Assembly (NCBI GenBank): GCA_028293765.1
Contig: JAQGOG010000057.1
Location: 102,342 to 166,341 of the forward strand
Length of the DNA: 64,000 nt
Origin: Gammaproteobacteria bacterium
Lineage (GTDB): Bacteria > Pseudomonadota > Gammaproteobacteria > Steroidobacterales > Steroidobacteraceae
Reading direction: 5' to 3'
Part shown: piece after piece, positions 9,505 through 19,649 of the stretch
Numbering within the stretch: the stretch's first letter is position 1
Layout: every line of letters begins with the position of its first letter
The notes under the pieces: generated by a model
The model's database searches: none
What the model was told of the DNA's origin: nothing
What the model saw: the letters and a program-made list of their open reading frames with translations, nothing else
Translations under genes and position numbers: made by a program

Positions 9505-10347
9505 ATGAAATATCGACACTCCTTCCACGTCGGCAATTTTGCGGACGTGCACAAGCACGTCACGCTGATCGCCCTGCTGGGGGCCCTGAAACGCAAGGAT
9601 AAGGGCTTCCTCTACCTCGAGACTCACTCGGGCCGGGGGGCTTACGACCTGTCGCAGGCGTCGGCAGAGGCCGAAGGCGGCATCGCCCGGTTCTCCGCTA
9701 CCGTAAACAACTCCGGGGAACTGCAGCAGTACGCCGCACGGTTAGGGGAATATCGGGTGCAACAGGGCAATCCGCGCGCCTACCCCGGCTCCCCCCTGCT
9801 CGCGGCTCAGGAGCTGCGTCCGCAGGATCGCGCAGTGTTCGTCGAGTTGGTTGCCGCCGAAGCGCGAGTGCTGGAACTGGCACTGGCGGGTAACCCGACC
9901 GTACGCGTGGAGACCGGCGACGGATTCGATCGTCTCCGCGGCTGGCTCCCGCCGCCGGAACGACGCGGCCTCACCTTCATCGACCCGCCGTACGAGGAGA
10001 CAGGTAAGGACTTCGAGCGGGTAACGGCGGCCATCGCGGAGGCGCTCCGCCGATTTCGAACCGGGGTCATCGTTGCCTGGTATCCCATCAAGGACGAGCG
10101 GGACATCACGGCCTGGCATGCCGGACTCTCCCGCACCCTCGACTGCGAGGCCCTCGCCGCCGAGCTATGGTTATATCCGCGCGACTCACGCGTCGCCCTC
10201 AACGGATCGGGACTGCTGATTGTGAACCCGCCGTATCTCCTCGCCGAGCGCATGCGGGTATGGTTACCCGAACTGCAGGCGCAGCTCGATGCGGGGCAGG
10301 CTGGCGGGACGAGCGTCCGGACGCTCACGCCGACACCGCCGACGTAA
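9505..10347 (+). CDS. rlmJ: 23S rRNA (adenine(2030)-N(6))-methyltransferase RlmJ
   Basis: SAM-dependent methyltransferase for m6A2030 of 23S rRNA. From the ATG at 9505 the protein begins MKYRHSFHVGNFADVHKHV, the invariant RlmJ opening. It then has ETHSGRGAYDL (SAM-binding area) and the catalytic FIDPPYE motif. Length is 280 residues, matching the family. The frame is open further upstream but homology clearly sets the start at 9505. A C-terminal Thr/Pro tail is unremarkable. Followed 31 bases later by aroE. Confidence 0.95.
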   Translation: MKYRHSFHVGNFADVHKHVTLIALLGALKRKDKGFLYLETHSGRGAYDLSQASAEAEGGIARFSATVNNSGELQQYAARLGEYRVQQGNPRAYPGSPLLAAQELRPQDRAVFVELVAAEARVLELALAGNPTVRVETGDGFDRLRGWLPPPERRGLTFIDPPYEETGKDFERVTAAIAEALRRFRTGVIVAWYPIKDERDITAWHAGLSRTLDCEALAAELWLYPRDSRVALNGSGLLIVNPPYLLAERMRVWLPELQAQLDAGQAGGTSVRTLTPTPPT

Positions 10348-10378
10348 CGTTCCGGCGCATCCAACGGACAATTGTCAA

Positions 10379-11245
10379 ATGAGCGCAAGCGCAACTGAAA
10401 CGACGGATCAATATGGCGTGGTGGGCCATCCGGTCGCCCACAGCTGGTCGCCATTCATTCATGGATTATTCGGCCGCGAAACGGGCCAGGCGATGAGCTA
10501 CCGGCTCTACGACTTCACGCCCGAAGAGTTTCACGAGCGTGTGCGCGAGTTCTTCAAAGAGGGTGGCCGGGGACTCAACATTACCCTGCCACACAAGATC
10601 GCAGCTGTCGACGTCGCTGACGACCTCACGGCGCGGGCCGCGCATGCCGCCGCCGTCAACACCTTCGCCGTCCGCGGCGACGGCACGATCCTCGGCGACA
10701 ACACCGACGGCGCGGGCCTCGTCCGCGACCTCTGCGACAACCTTGGGATAGTCATCACGCGACGCCGGATTCTCATCATCGGCGCGGGTGGCGCGGCAAG
10801 AGGAGTGCTCGCGCCGCTGCTGGCGCTTTCGCCCACAGAAATCGTCATTGCCAATCGAACGTCTGAGCGAGCTGAAAACCTTGCCAAGGCGTTCGGCAAG
10901 CTGGGCACGATCCAGGGTACCGGTTTTCGCTACATCTCAGGCGGCGCTTTCGATCTCATCGTCAACGCTACGTCGGCCAGTCTGAGTGGCGACATTCCGG
11001 CCGTTCCGGCGACGGTCATCGGGCCACAGACCGTCTGTTACGACATGGCCTATGGAAAAATCGACACTCCTTTCGTGCGTTGGGCGCTCAAACTCGGGTG
11101 CACGCGCGCGCTGCAGGGATGGGGCATGCTCGTCGAGCAGGCGGCGGAGTCATTCCGCGTCTGGCGCGGCGTCCGCCCATCCACCGCGCCCGTGCTCGCC
11201 GCATTGAAGGAGCGCGCCACTCTTCCCAGTATTACCGCATCGTAA
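10379..11245 (+). CDS. aroE: Shikimate dehydrogenase (NADP+)
   Basis: Reduces 3-dehydroshikimate to shikimate in aromatic amino acid synthesis. From the ATG at 10379 the protein has [17 protein letters not shown] (substrate Ser pair), NITLPHK with catalytic Lys73, NTDG with Asp110, and the NADP-binding GAGGAARG. 288 residues is slightly longer than typical. An upstream in-frame start is possible but would lie inside rlmJ. Its 3' end overlaps the convergent gor gene by 14 bases. Confidence 0.95.
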   Translation: MSASATETTDQYGVVGHPVAHSWSPFIHGLFGRETGQAMSYRLYDFTPEEFHERVREFFKEGGRGLNITLPHKIAAVDVADDLTARAAHAAAVNTFAVRGDGTILGDNTDGAGLVRDLCDNLGIVITRRRILIIGAGGAARGVLAPLLALSPTEIVIANRTSERAENLAKAFGKLGTIQGTGFRYISGGAFDLIVNATSASLSGDIPAVPATVIGPQTVCYDMAYGKIDTPFVRWALKLGCTRALQGWGMLVEQAAESFRVWRGVRPSTAPVLAALKERATLPSITAS

Positions 11246-12590
11246 CGAGCTCTTCTGCACTAGTCGGGTGGATGGCCACGGTGTCATCGAAGTCCTGCTT
11301 CGTGGCGCCCATACGCACCGCGATCGCAAAACCCTGCAGCATCTCGTCCGCGCCGGGTCCGACGATATGGACGCCGACGACGCGCTGCTCCGCACCCACG
11401 GTGACGAGCTTCATGTCACATCGCGGCTTGATCTTCGTCATTGCGTAATACATCGGCACGAAGCTCGATTTGTATACAGTCACGGCCTCATCGCCGAATT
11501 CATCCCGCGCCGCCTGTTCCGTCAGACCGACGGTCCCGATCGGCGGATGGCCGAACACCACGGTCGGAATATTGGCGTAATCGAGAAAGCGCTCGGGCAT
11601 GGCGCCGAACAGGCGATCGCTCAGACGCCGTCCCGCGGCAATCGCGACCGGCGTGAGCTGCGATCGCCCTGTTATGTCACCGATGGCGTAGATGCCCGCG
11701 GCGCTGGTGGTCTGGAACTTGTCGGTGGCGATGAAACTGTAGGCGTCGAGCTTGACTCCCGCGCGCTCGAGGTCGAGCTCCTCCACCGCGGGTGTGCGCC
11801 CTATCGCCCACAACACGCTGTCGAAGGGCTCCAGGCGCCGCCCGTCGCGCACCTCGAGCTCGAGAGCGCCGGCGGCATTGCGCTCGAGCGATTGCGGCCA
11901 GGCATTCGTGACGACCTCCACCCCTTGGTCGCCAAGAACCTTCAACGTCGCCTGCCCTATCATCGAATCGAACTCCTTCAGAGCGCTCTCGCCGCGCAGC
12001 ACGAGCGTCGTCTTCGATCCGAGCGCGGCGAAGATGCCGGTGAGCTCGATGGCGATATAGCCGCTGCCGACGACAGCGACCCGTTCCGGCCGCTCCGGGA
12101 GCTCGAAGAAGCTATCGGACGTGATGCCCAACTCGGCGCCCGCAATATCAGGCAACAGCGGCCGGCCGCCCGTCGCGATGATGATGTGGCGAGCGGTGAG
12201 GTTGCGGTCCGCCGCCCTTGCCGTATGCGCATCCACGAAGTGAGCCCGACCGCGCACGAGCTCCACTTTGCGCCGGGCGAGATTGTTCTCGTAGATGCCA
12301 TTCAGCCGCAGCACGAACTCGTCGCGCTTGGCCTTCAACAGCGGCCAGTCGAATCCGTCCGGGGTCTGCCGAAAGCCGTAATCCACGGCATCGTGCAGCC
12401 CCCCGGCGATCTCGGCCGCGTTCCACATTATTTTCTTGGGTACGCAGCCCACATTGACGCAGGCGCCGCCGAGCCGCCCCGACTCGATCAGGACCACCCT
12501 CGCACCATATTCCGCGGCGCGCTGGGCGGCCGCCAGACCGCCGCTGCCGCCACCGATCACAATCAAGTCGAATTCGTCGGACATACGCAC
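11232..12590 (-). CDS. gor: Glutathione-disulfide reductase
   Basis: FAD- and NADPH-dependent flavoenzyme that regenerates reduced glutathione. It has the FAD-binding IGGGSGGLA (12-20), redox disulfide CVNVGC (Cys44, Cys49), a second nucleotide-binding motif GSGYIAIEL, and the C-terminal HPTSAEE with the catalytic His-Glu pair of the partner subunit. 452 residues is the normal length. Convergent with aroE, with tail overlap, and divergent from prlC. Confidence 0.94.
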   Translation of the reverse strand: MRMSDEFDLIVIGGGSGGLAAAQRAAEYGARVVLIESGRLGGACVNVGCVPKKIMWNAAEIAGGLHDAVDYGFRQTPDGFDWPLLKAKRDEFVLRLNGIYENNLARRKVELVRGRAHFVDAHTARAADRNLTARHIIIATGGRPLLPDIAGAELGITSDSFFELPERPERVAVVGSGYIAIELTGIFAALGSKTTLVLRGESALKEFDSMIGQATLKVLGDQGVEVVTNAWPQSLERNAAGALELEVRDGRRLEPFDSVLWAIGRTPAVEELDLERAGVKLDAYSFIATDKFQTTSAAGIYAIGDITGRSQLTPVAIAAGRRLSDRLFGAMPERFLDYANIPTVVFGHPPIGTVGLTEQAARDEFGDEAVTVYKSSFVPMYYAMTKIKPRCDMKLVTVGAEQRVVGVHIVGPGADEMLQGFAIAVRMGATKQDFDDTVAIHPTSAEELVTMR

Positions 12591-12834
12591 CTTCGCCGGT
12601 TCCGTTCGGAACGTCGCGCCATGTTACATGGGGATGCCGGGCCGAAATCCATACCCCGTTCGGACGGTGCCTGGCAGGCGAAGCGCCTTGCGCCGGAACC
12701 CATACGCGACCCTCGCCCGAGGCGGGCCGGTCTACGCGGCTCTGCCTACACGGGTCTGGCTGCGCGGGGCGCGGCCCTACGCGGCCCGCCCAATAGGCAA
12801 TAGAATAGGTTCCTCCTACGGGACTGAGACATCC

Positions 12835-14886
12835 ATGGAAAACCCTCTGCTGGGCCACGAGCCGCTGCCCCCGTTCGCGCGAATCCGCCCCGAACATGTC
12901 GAGCCCGGAGTCCGGGAGCTGCTTGCGCGCGGGCGCGCTCGCATCGAGCAGCTGGCGGCGCTCGAGAAGCCCACCTTCGCCACCGTCATCGAGCCGCTCG
13001 AAGAGCTGCAGCATCAGATTTCGCGCACCTGGTCACCAGTCAGCCATCTGAACGCCGTGCTGAATTCCGAGGCGCTGCGCGCAGGCTACAATGCCTGCCT
13101 CCCCCTATTGTCGGCATACCAGACGGACCTCGCTCAAAGTGAACCGCTCTACCGCGCGTATCGCACCATCGCGGCAGAGGAAGGCGCAGCGCTTGCTCCC
13201 GTGCAGCGCCAGGTCATCGAGCACGCGCTGCGCGATTTCCGGCTCGCCGGCGTCGGTCTGCCGGCGGAGCGCAAGGAACGCTTCAAGACGGTGATGCTCG
13301 AACTCACCCAGCTGCAGGCAAAGTTCGAAGAGAACGTGCTCGATGCGACGAACGGGTGGACGTATCACGTCGCGGATCTCGCCGAGCTGCGTGGCCTGAA
13401 TGAGATGCTGGTCGAGCAGGCGCGGCGCCGCGCCCAAGAGAAGCACGCCGACGGCTGGGTGCTCACTCTCGACCAGCCAACCTACGTAGCGGTAGTGACC
13501 GACGCGGAGTCCGCAACACTGCGCCGCGCGTTCTACGAAGCATGGACGACACGCGCGTCGGATCAGGGCCCGAACGCGGGCCGGTGGGACAACTCCACGG
13601 CCATGGAGGACATCTTGCGCCTCCGGCACGAGGCCGCCCGGCTTCTCGATTTCCGCAGCTATGCGGAGTACGCGCTGTCGACGCGGATGGCGCACAGCGT
13701 GGAGGAAGTCCTGCAGTTTCTGCATGAGCTCGCGCGCTCCGCGCGCTCGGCCGCAAGGCAGGAGTTCGCGGAACTCGAAGCCTTTGCAGGGCATACGCTG
13801 TCTCCCTGGGACGTGGGCTTTTACGCCGAGCGGCTCCAACGCAGCCGCTATGACGTTTCGCAGGAAGAGCTGCGCCCCTATTTTCCACTGCCGCGAGTCC
13901 TGAGCGGCCTGTTCGAAATGGCCGAGCGTCTCTTCGGCGTACGCATCCAGGAACGACAAAACGCACCGCTTTGGCATCCTGACGTGCGTTTCTTCGAAAT
14001 CGAAAGCGTCGCCGGACAACCCGTCGGGAGCTTCTATCTCGATGCTTACGCTCGCCCCAACAAACGCAGCGGGGCGTGGATGGACGAATGTGTCGGGCGC
14101 AAACAGCTGAACTCCGGCTCGGCCCTGCCTGTCGCGTACCTGGTCTGCAATTTCCTGCCTCCCAGCACCAGCCGGCCGGCGCTGCTGACGCACGACGACG
14201 TGCTGACCCTGTTTCATGAATTTGGCCACGGCCTGCATCACATGCTGACCCGGGTCGACTATCCGAGCATCGCCGGCATCAATGGCGTGGCGTGGGACGC
14301 GGTGGAGCTGCCGAGTCAATTCCTCGAAAACTATGCGTGGCATCCCGATGTGCTACAGCGGATATCGGGCCACTTTCAGACGGATGCCCCGCTGCCGCCG
14401 GCGACCCTGTCGCGACTCATCGCGACGCGCAGCTTTCACGCCGGCCTGCAGACGATGCGGCAACTCGAATTCGCCCTGTTCGATTTCCGCATGCACGCGG
14501 AATATTCGCCGGACCGTGGCGGACGCATCATGGACATACTGAACGAGGTCCGGCGCGAGGTCGCCGTCGTGCCCGTCCCGGAGTGGAACCGCTTTCCCAA
14601 CAGCTTCGGGCACATCTTCGCCGGCGGCTATGCCGCGGGCTACTACAGCTATAAGTGGGCGGAGGTGCTGGCCGCCGACGCGTTCTCCGCGTTTGAGGAG
14701 AATGGTGTATTCGACCGCGCGACAGCGCAACGTTTTCTGGACACCATCCTCACACGGGGCGGCAGCCGCGATGCCCTGGAAGCTTTCATCGAATTTCGCG
14801 GCCGCCGGCCGGACGTGCGCGCGTTGTTGAAGCAGCACGGCATCGACGGCACTGCCCAAGTCGCGCCCGGCGAGGTTGCCGGATGA
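12835..14886 (+). CDS. prlC: Oligopeptidase A (M3 metallopeptidase)
   Basis: Cytosolic zinc peptidase that degrades oligopeptides, including cleaved signal peptides. From the ATG at 12835 it opens MENPLLGHEPLPPFARIRPE, as oligopeptidase A does. It carries the zinc motif HEFGH (461-465), with the third ligand Glu in the following AVELPSQFLEN segment, and the C-terminal GGYAAGYYSYKWAEVLAAD. Length is 683 residues, matching the family. The frame continues upstream, but that stretch is unconserved intergenic sequence. Overlaps the next gene by ATGA. Confidence 0.95.
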   Translation: MENPLLGHEPLPPFARIRPEHVEPGVRELLARGRARIEQLAALEKPTFATVIEPLEELQHQISRTWSPVSHLNAVLNSEALRAGYNACLPLLSAYQTDLAQSEPLYRAYRTIAAEEGAALAPVQRQVIEHALRDFRLAGVGLPAERKERFKTVMLELTQLQAKFEENVLDATNGWTYHVADLAELRGLNEMLVEQARRRAQEKHADGWVLTLDQPTYVAVVTDAESATLRRAFYEAWTTRASDQGPNAGRWDNSTAMEDILRLRHEAARLLDFRSYAEYALSTRMAHSVEEVLQFLHELARSARSAARQEFAELEAFAGHTLSPWDVGFYAERLQRSRYDVSQEELRPYFPLPRVLSGLFEMAERLFGVRIQERQNAPLWHPDVRFFEIESVAGQPVGSFYLDAYARPNKRSGAWMDECVGRKQLNSGSALPVAYLVCNFLPPSTSRPALLTHDDVLTLFHEFGHGLHHMLTRVDYPSIAGINGVAWDAVELPSQFLENYAWHPDVLQRISGHFQTDAPLPPATLSRLIATRSFHAGLQTMRQLEFALFDFRMHAEYSPDRGGRIMDILNEVRREVAVVPVPEWNRFPNSFGHIFAGGYAAGYYSYKWAEVLAADAFSAFEENGVFDRATAQRFLDTILTRGGSRDALEAFIEFRGRRPDVRALLKQHGIDGTAQVAPGEVAG

Positions 14887-15542
14887 ACGGGCGCGCGGCG
14901 CCTGTTTTTCCGATTCTCCTGCTGGCCGTCGGTGCGCCGGCCAGCCACGCCGAGACGCTGTACGTGATCGAGCAACTCGTAGTAAGTGTCTCCAGCGCAC
15001 CCGATACCAGCGGCGAGCGGGTCGCCTCGATTCATAGCGGCGATCACGTAGACGTCCTCGACAGGCAGGGCGATGAGGTCCACGTGCAGCTGGCAAACGG
15101 TACGGCGGGATGGATCAAGGCGTCTTACCTGTCGTCCGACCCGCCGTTGAAGCTTCGTCTGGCGGAACGCTCGGCGGAAGTTGAAAAGCTCAAACAGGAT
15201 GTCGGCCGACTCGAAGCGGACCTCGCCAGCGCGCGAGTGGCGTCCAGAGCTAAGCCGAACGGCGCGCCGGCCAACACCAGCGCCGCTCCTCTACCCTCGA
15301 CGCCAGCTCCCGCCGCGGCAACGAGCACGGAATCTCCACCGGCGGCCATTGAATCCCCGCCAGCAGACACGGCCACACGCGACCCCGCTTTCTTCATGAC
15401 TCCGCCGGAGCAACCTCCCCGTCCCATCTGGCATTGGGTACTCGGCTCGTCCAGCGTCACGCTCGGATTGGGATTCGCGCTGGGCTGGCAGATGCTCGAC
15501 CGGCGCATACGGCGCAAGTACGGCGGCCTGCGAATCTATTGA
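14883..15542 (+). CDS. SH3 domain membrane protein, TIGR04211/YgiM type
   Basis: 219 residues. A signal peptide probably ends at SHA-E (23/24). A bacterial SH3-like domain spans about 24-90 (ETLYVIEQLVVSVSS through GTAGWIKASYLS). A short heptad-rich segment follows (92-120), then a Pro/Ala-rich linker, and a C-terminal membrane helix near 184-205 followed by basic residues. This architecture is the YgiM/TIGR04211 family, envelope proteins of poorly defined role. Its start overlaps the prlC stop by 4 bases. Confidence 0.85.
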   Translation: MNGRAAPVFPILLLAVGAPASHAETLYVIEQLVVSVSSAPDTSGERVASIHSGDHVDVLDRQGDEVHVQLANGTAGWIKASYLSSDPPLKLRLAERSAEVEKLKQDVGRLEADLASARVASRAKPNGAPANTSAAPLPSTPAPAAATSTESPPAAIESPPADTATRDPAFFMTPPEQPPRPIWHWVLGSSSVTLGLGFALGWQMLDRRIRRKYGGLRIY

Positions 15543-15868
15543 TTTGGCTGAAAGTCGCCCGGGGCGCGCAGCCGGCGAAAAGCGGGACAGTTGTGGCGGT
15601 AGGGCGTTTCGCTGCTAGCGATTTGACGCATCCGGCACGAGCAGCATCGCGCTCGATACTTACCTGTTCGCCCATCACCGCGATCCTCAACGTAGCGGTT
15701 TGACATAACTGCGCGCCGGCATCGCACCCGCAGCATCCCCCGGCCGGGCCACCGCACACCACTCAAAGTGTGCGCCGCTTCGCTGCTGGCACCTGTCATT
15801 ACTGCCTAGACTGCCCCGGATCGAACTTCGACCCAGGGGACGGCTGTCGAGCCGCACCAGCAGCCATA
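15543..15868. other. 326-base intergenic region before the HD gene
   Basis: No convincing coding frame. A GTG at 15770 would extend the HD protein by 33 residues, but that extension is Cys/Gly/Arg-rich and unlike a domain. I see no clear promoter hexamers, no strong hairpin and no repeats. Presumably it holds the HD gene's promoter. Confidence 0.4.
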
Positions 15869-16906
15869 ATGAAAAGCGTCCGGCGTAGCGATTTCGACGT
15901 GACCAACACCGTCCAGGTGAGCTCACCCAAGGCGGTCGCGAGCGCGGTCGAAGCTCTCTATCGGCCGACGTGGCCCAAACTATCGCTCGAGCCACTGGCC
16001 CGGGCGTTCGAACACTTCGAACGGCTGTTCGCGGGCGAAGTCCCCGGTTATTTCGGCGTGGATACCGTCTACCACGACCGCCAGCACACATTAGACATAA
16101 CGCTCGCGCTCGCGCGTCTCATCGTGGGGCACGATCGCATGCAACCGGAGGCGGCTCGCCTGGGCGGGGAGCGCGCAGTCATCGGACTCATCACGGGGCT
16201 ATTTCATGACGTCGGCTACCTACGCCGCACGGACGACGTCGAATCGCGAAACGGCGCGGAGTTCACGCGCACCCACGTTTCGCGGGGCGCCCGCTTCCTG
16301 CAGGAATACCTGCCGGTGCTGGGCTTCGATGCGTGGGTTCCGGTCGCAACGCAGATCATCCACTTCACCGGCTACGAGATGCCGTTCCCACAGATCGAGG
16401 CGAAGGTGCCCGACCGCCGCGACGTGATGCTGGGGCACCTCCTCGGCACCGCGGACATGATCGCGCAAATCGCCGACCGCTGTTATCTGGAGAAATGCCG
16501 CGACCGGCTCTATGCCGAGTTCGTACTCGGCGGCGTCGCCCTCCCCGTTGCCGCCAACGGCGGCAGACAGGTCAAATACGCTTCCGGCCTCGATCTTTTG
16601 CGCCAGACACCCGACTTCGTCGCGGAGGTCCGCGCGAAGCGTCTCGACGGCCAGTTCAACTCGGCGTATCGCTATCTCGAAGCGCTCTATGCCGGCCGCA
16701 ACCCATACATCGAAGCGATCGACCGCAACATGGAATACCTGCGCCAGATCCTGCGCAGCGAGAACTGGCGCCTGCTGCGGCGCACTCCGCCAATCTTTGC
16801 CGCTACGGCCGATCCGATGTCCACGATGCGTGGCCTCATGCTCGGTTATATCAAGCGGGTGTGGTCGGGGCAGGTCCCCGAAGCGGAGGCGGCGAAGGGA
16901 AAGTGA
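15869..16906 (+). CDS. HD-domain phosphohydrolase
   Basis: 345-residue soluble protein with metal-binding HD-superfamily residues: HDRQHTLD (His69 and His73) and GLFHDVGYLR (His113-Asp114). A downstream helical region includes HFTGYEMPFPQ and GTADMIAQIADR. HD hydrolases cleave phosphate esters or cyclic nucleotides; the substrate here is unknown. The next gene encodes a GGDEF-EAL protein, which makes a nucleotide signalling role plausible but unproven. It lacks the HD-GYP signature GYP, so it is not a standard c-di-GMP HD-GYP enzyme. Confidence 0.8.
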   Translation: MKSVRRSDFDVTNTVQVSSPKAVASAVEALYRPTWPKLSLEPLARAFEHFERLFAGEVPGYFGVDTVYHDRQHTLDITLALARLIVGHDRMQPEAARLGGERAVIGLITGLFHDVGYLRRTDDVESRNGAEFTRTHVSRGARFLQEYLPVLGFDAWVPVATQIIHFTGYEMPFPQIEAKVPDRRDVMLGHLLGTADMIAQIADRCYLEKCRDRLYAEFVLGGVALPVAANGGRQVKYASGLDLLRQTPDFVAEVRAKRLDGQFNSAYRYLEALYAGRNPYIEAIDRNMEYLRQILRSENWRLLRRTPPIFAATADPMSTMRGLMLGYIKRVWSGQVPEAEAAKGK

Positions 16907-17058
16907 TCGCGGCGGGCGAAATAGCGCATTCCCGTCCGATCGGGCCGCTTTTGTCGCAAATTGGCACCCCATTCAGGTAGCGTTCCCGGCCGGGCGGCGG
17001 GTAATATCGTCCCCGAATATTGTGGGGATACGGCCGCGAGAAGGCGGACCGAAAAGAT

Positions 17059-19548
17059 GTGACTGCTGTCAGCCTCAAGTTGAAGTACGCGAGCGCGGCC
17101 TTTCTGGTCGTGATGCTCGCCATGGCTGCCGTTACCGCGCTCCTCGTCTGGCAGCACGACACCGATACGCGACATCTTGGTGCACTGGCGGAAGATAGTG
17201 CCCGCCAGAGGGTGGACGTCGAGCTTCGCGCGCGTGCCGCCAGCACCGCGGCCCACGCCGCAGACTCGATCACGAATTCAATTCGCACGCGGGATACGGT
17301 GACGGTAGCCCGCAGGCTGCTGCCGTTCATCGAAGACGCGACGGTCGCCGGGATCACCGTCACAGACCGTGGCGGAGCCATCGTCTACAGCTGGCACAGA
17401 GGCACGCAGCCGCGGGTAGGGATCCTGCAGGCGGAAGCGACCGAGCCCGTCCGGACCATGGTGGAGAACATCCCAGGCGCGGCGACCCCCGAGACATTTG
17501 GAACGGTCAAGGTACTGCTGGAGCAGGCGGCCCCAGCTCCTGGGACGAGCCTTACGGGTCGGCTGGTAGCCGCAAGTGCCTCACAGTCCCACCTTGCGCT
17601 GCTGCTCGCGGGTGCCCTTGCCCTTCTGGTGGGCCTTGCCGGCGCGGCATTCGCGTGGCGGGCAGCCCATAGGATCGAGAGACCCATCGATGCGCTCATC
17701 AAGAGCGCCGAGCGTATCGGCCAGGGTGACTACACCCGGCCGCTGGAGGTCCGGCGACGCGATGTGTTGGGTGAGCTGCAGCAGGCGCTCGAACGCATGC
17801 GCGCGCGCCTACGGCAGTACACGATAAATAAGAGCTACCTGCACAGCGTTCTGAACAGCATGACGGACGCGGTGTTCGTGACCTCGCCGGACGGCGTGGT
17901 CAAGCTCGCGAATTCCGCCGCGTGCAAGCTACTTGCCTTCAGCGAGGAGGAGATTCTCGGTCGTGGCATAGTCGCCGTGCTCGATGAGCGTGAGCGCGAA
18001 GGCTTCGATCTTGTCCAAGCCGCGCAGGAAACCCGCGAGACCGTCGTCCGCACGCGCAGCGGCCAGACGATCCCTGTCTCACTCACCGGATCGCGCATCG
18101 AGAGCGACGACCCACAGTTCCAGGGCAACATCTTCGTCGCGCGCAACATCACGGACCGAAAGCGCGCCGAGCGCCGCATCCGTTACCTCGCCCGGTACGA
18201 CGCGCTCACCAAGATCCCAAACCGGATGCAGTTTCACCACCTGCTGCAGCAGACGATCGCACGCGGGCTGCGTAGCGGCCAGGTCGTGGCGCTGCTGTAC
18301 CTCGATATGGATCGATTCAAAGAGGTCAACGACACGTTCGGGCACGGTTCCGGCGATCGCGTTCTCGAAGTGCTCGCGGAACGTCTCACCCGCTCTCTGC
18401 CGAAGGACACCGTCGTCGGGCGTCTCGCCGGGGACGAATTCGCGCTGTTCGTCGACGGACTTCCCGCCGATTCGGACAATCGAGGACCGATAGCTCACCT
18501 GGCGCGCTCCATTCTCACGGAGGTGAGTCGCGCCTTCCAGTTGAACCAACACGAAGTCTTTTTGACCGCCAGCATCGGCGTAGCGTTGTGCCCGCGAGAC
18601 GCGGAGAACGTCATTGACCTCATTCGTAACGCGGATGCGGCGATGTACTACTCGAAGCAGAACGGGGGCAACACCTTCGCGTTCTACTCGCCCGAGATGA
18701 ATGCCGCCGCCGTCGAACGGCTCATGTTGAAGAGCAAGCTACGCCGCGCACTGGAGCGCGACGAGCTGGTCATCAAGTACCAGCCGAAGGTCGACCTGCG
18801 CACGGGGCGCATCATCGGCGCCGAAGCTCTGTTGCGCTGGCGGCTGCCGGGGCACGGCGACATCCCGCCCTCGCAGTTCATTCCGCTCGCGGAGGAAACC
18901 AACCTCATCCTCGAGATCGGCGAGTGGGTGTTGAATCGTGTCTGCATGGACTACCGCCACATGCAGAGCGAGGGCGGCGATCCGGGCCGCGTCTCGCTGA
19001 ATCTGTCGCTCAAGCAACTGCGCCAGGCGAGCTTCATCCTGCGCTGCCGTTCGGTCTTCCGCCGCCATGGCGTCTCGCCGACGGCGTTCGAGCTCGAGAT
19101 CACGGAAACCACGCTGATGGCCGACGCCAAGCGCACGGTGCGCCTGCTGGACGAGCTGTATGCGATGGGCCTGCACCTCTCGATAGACGACTTCGGCACC
19201 GGCTACTCGTCGCTCTCGGCCCTGCAGCAGTTTCCCATCGGCACCCTCAAGATCGACCAGTCGTTCGTGCGCGATGTGAGCGAAGACGCCGGGGACGCGA
19301 CGATCGTGAAAACGATCATCGAGATGGGCCGTAGCCTCGGCATGGAAGTGATCGCGGAGGGCGTCGAGTCGCTCCGCCAGCTCGACTTCCTGCGCAGGAA
19401 CTCGTGCCATTTTGCTCAGGGCAAGCTGTTCGGCGAACCCTGCGCCGCGGTGGACCTGCTCGCCCTTCTGACGCGGCAGGCAGCCGGAACCGCACCATTC
19501 GGACACCTGCTGCAGCACGCCGACGACTCCGCGAGTCGCTCGGCGTAA
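17059..19548 (+). CDS. HAMP-PAS-GGDEF-EAL cyclic-di-GMP signalling protein
   Basis: Membrane sensor of 829 residues. TM helices lie at about 8-30 and 178-200, enclosing a ~145-residue periplasmic sensor. A HAMP linker (200-255), a PAS domain (260-370), GGDEF (375-545) and EAL (555-805) follow. The GGDEF signature is AGDEF (457-461), a variant seen in active diguanylate cyclases. The phosphodiesterase signature EALLRW (Glu589) and later DDFGTGYSSL are intact. Either or both activities are possible. Start: a GTG at 17059 is preferred; a TTG at 17020 is an alternative. Both have weak ribosome sites. Confidence 0.9.
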   Translation: MTAVSLKLKYASAAFLVVMLAMAAVTALLVWQHDTDTRHLGALAEDSARQRVDVELRARAASTAAHAADSITNSIRTRDTVTVARRLLPFIEDATVAGITVTDRGGAIVYSWHRGTQPRVGILQAEATEPVRTMVENIPGAATPETFGTVKVLLEQAAPAPGTSLTGRLVAASASQSHLALLLAGALALLVGLAGAAFAWRAAHRIERPIDALIKSAERIGQGDYTRPLEVRRRDVLGELQQALERMRARLRQYTINKSYLHSVLNSMTDAVFVTSPDGVVKLANSAACKLLAFSEEEILGRGIVAVLDEREREGFDLVQAAQETRETVVRTRSGQTIPVSLTGSRIESDDPQFQGNIFVARNITDRKRAERRIRYLARYDALTKIPNRMQFHHLLQQTIARGLRSGQVVALLYLDMDRFKEVNDTFGHGSGDRVLEVLAERLTRSLPKDTVVGRLAGDEFALFVDGLPADSDNRGPIAHLARSILTEVSRAFQLNQHEVFLTASIGVALCPRDAENVIDLIRNADAAMYYSKQNGGNTFAFYSPEMNAAAVERLMLKSKLRRALERDELVIKYQPKVDLRTGRIIGAEALLRWRLPGHGDIPPSQFIPLAEETNLILEIGEWVLNRVCMDYRHMQSEGGDPGRVSLNLSLKQLRQASFILRCRSVFRRHGVSPTAFELEITETTLMADAKRTVRLLDELYAMGLHLSIDDFGTGYSSLSALQQFPIGTLKIDQSFVRDVSEDAGDATIVKTIIEMGRSLGMEVIAEGVESLRQLDFLRRNSCHFAQGKLFGEPCAAVDLLALLTRQAAGTAPFGHLLQHADDSASRSA

Positions 19549-19649
19549 TCCAACTTCGACGGCCAGGTCCGCAACCGGACTCGAGACGTACCGCCCGCGT
19601 ACCTTGCACTTGGACCCTCGCGGCGCTATCCGGGCATACTTGCTCCCAC

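Noticed and set aside
11268..12803. Long plus-strand frame opposite gor
   Set aside because: Antisense to an intact glutathione reductase; His/Arg-rich with no recognisable motif.
13105..14343. 412-codon minus-strand frame opposite prlC
   Set aside because: Antisense shadow; the M3 peptidase motifs lie on the plus strand.
18424..18442. GGDEF site as inactive because it reads AGDEF
   Set aside because: Ala at the first position is found in active cyclases, so inactivity is not supported.
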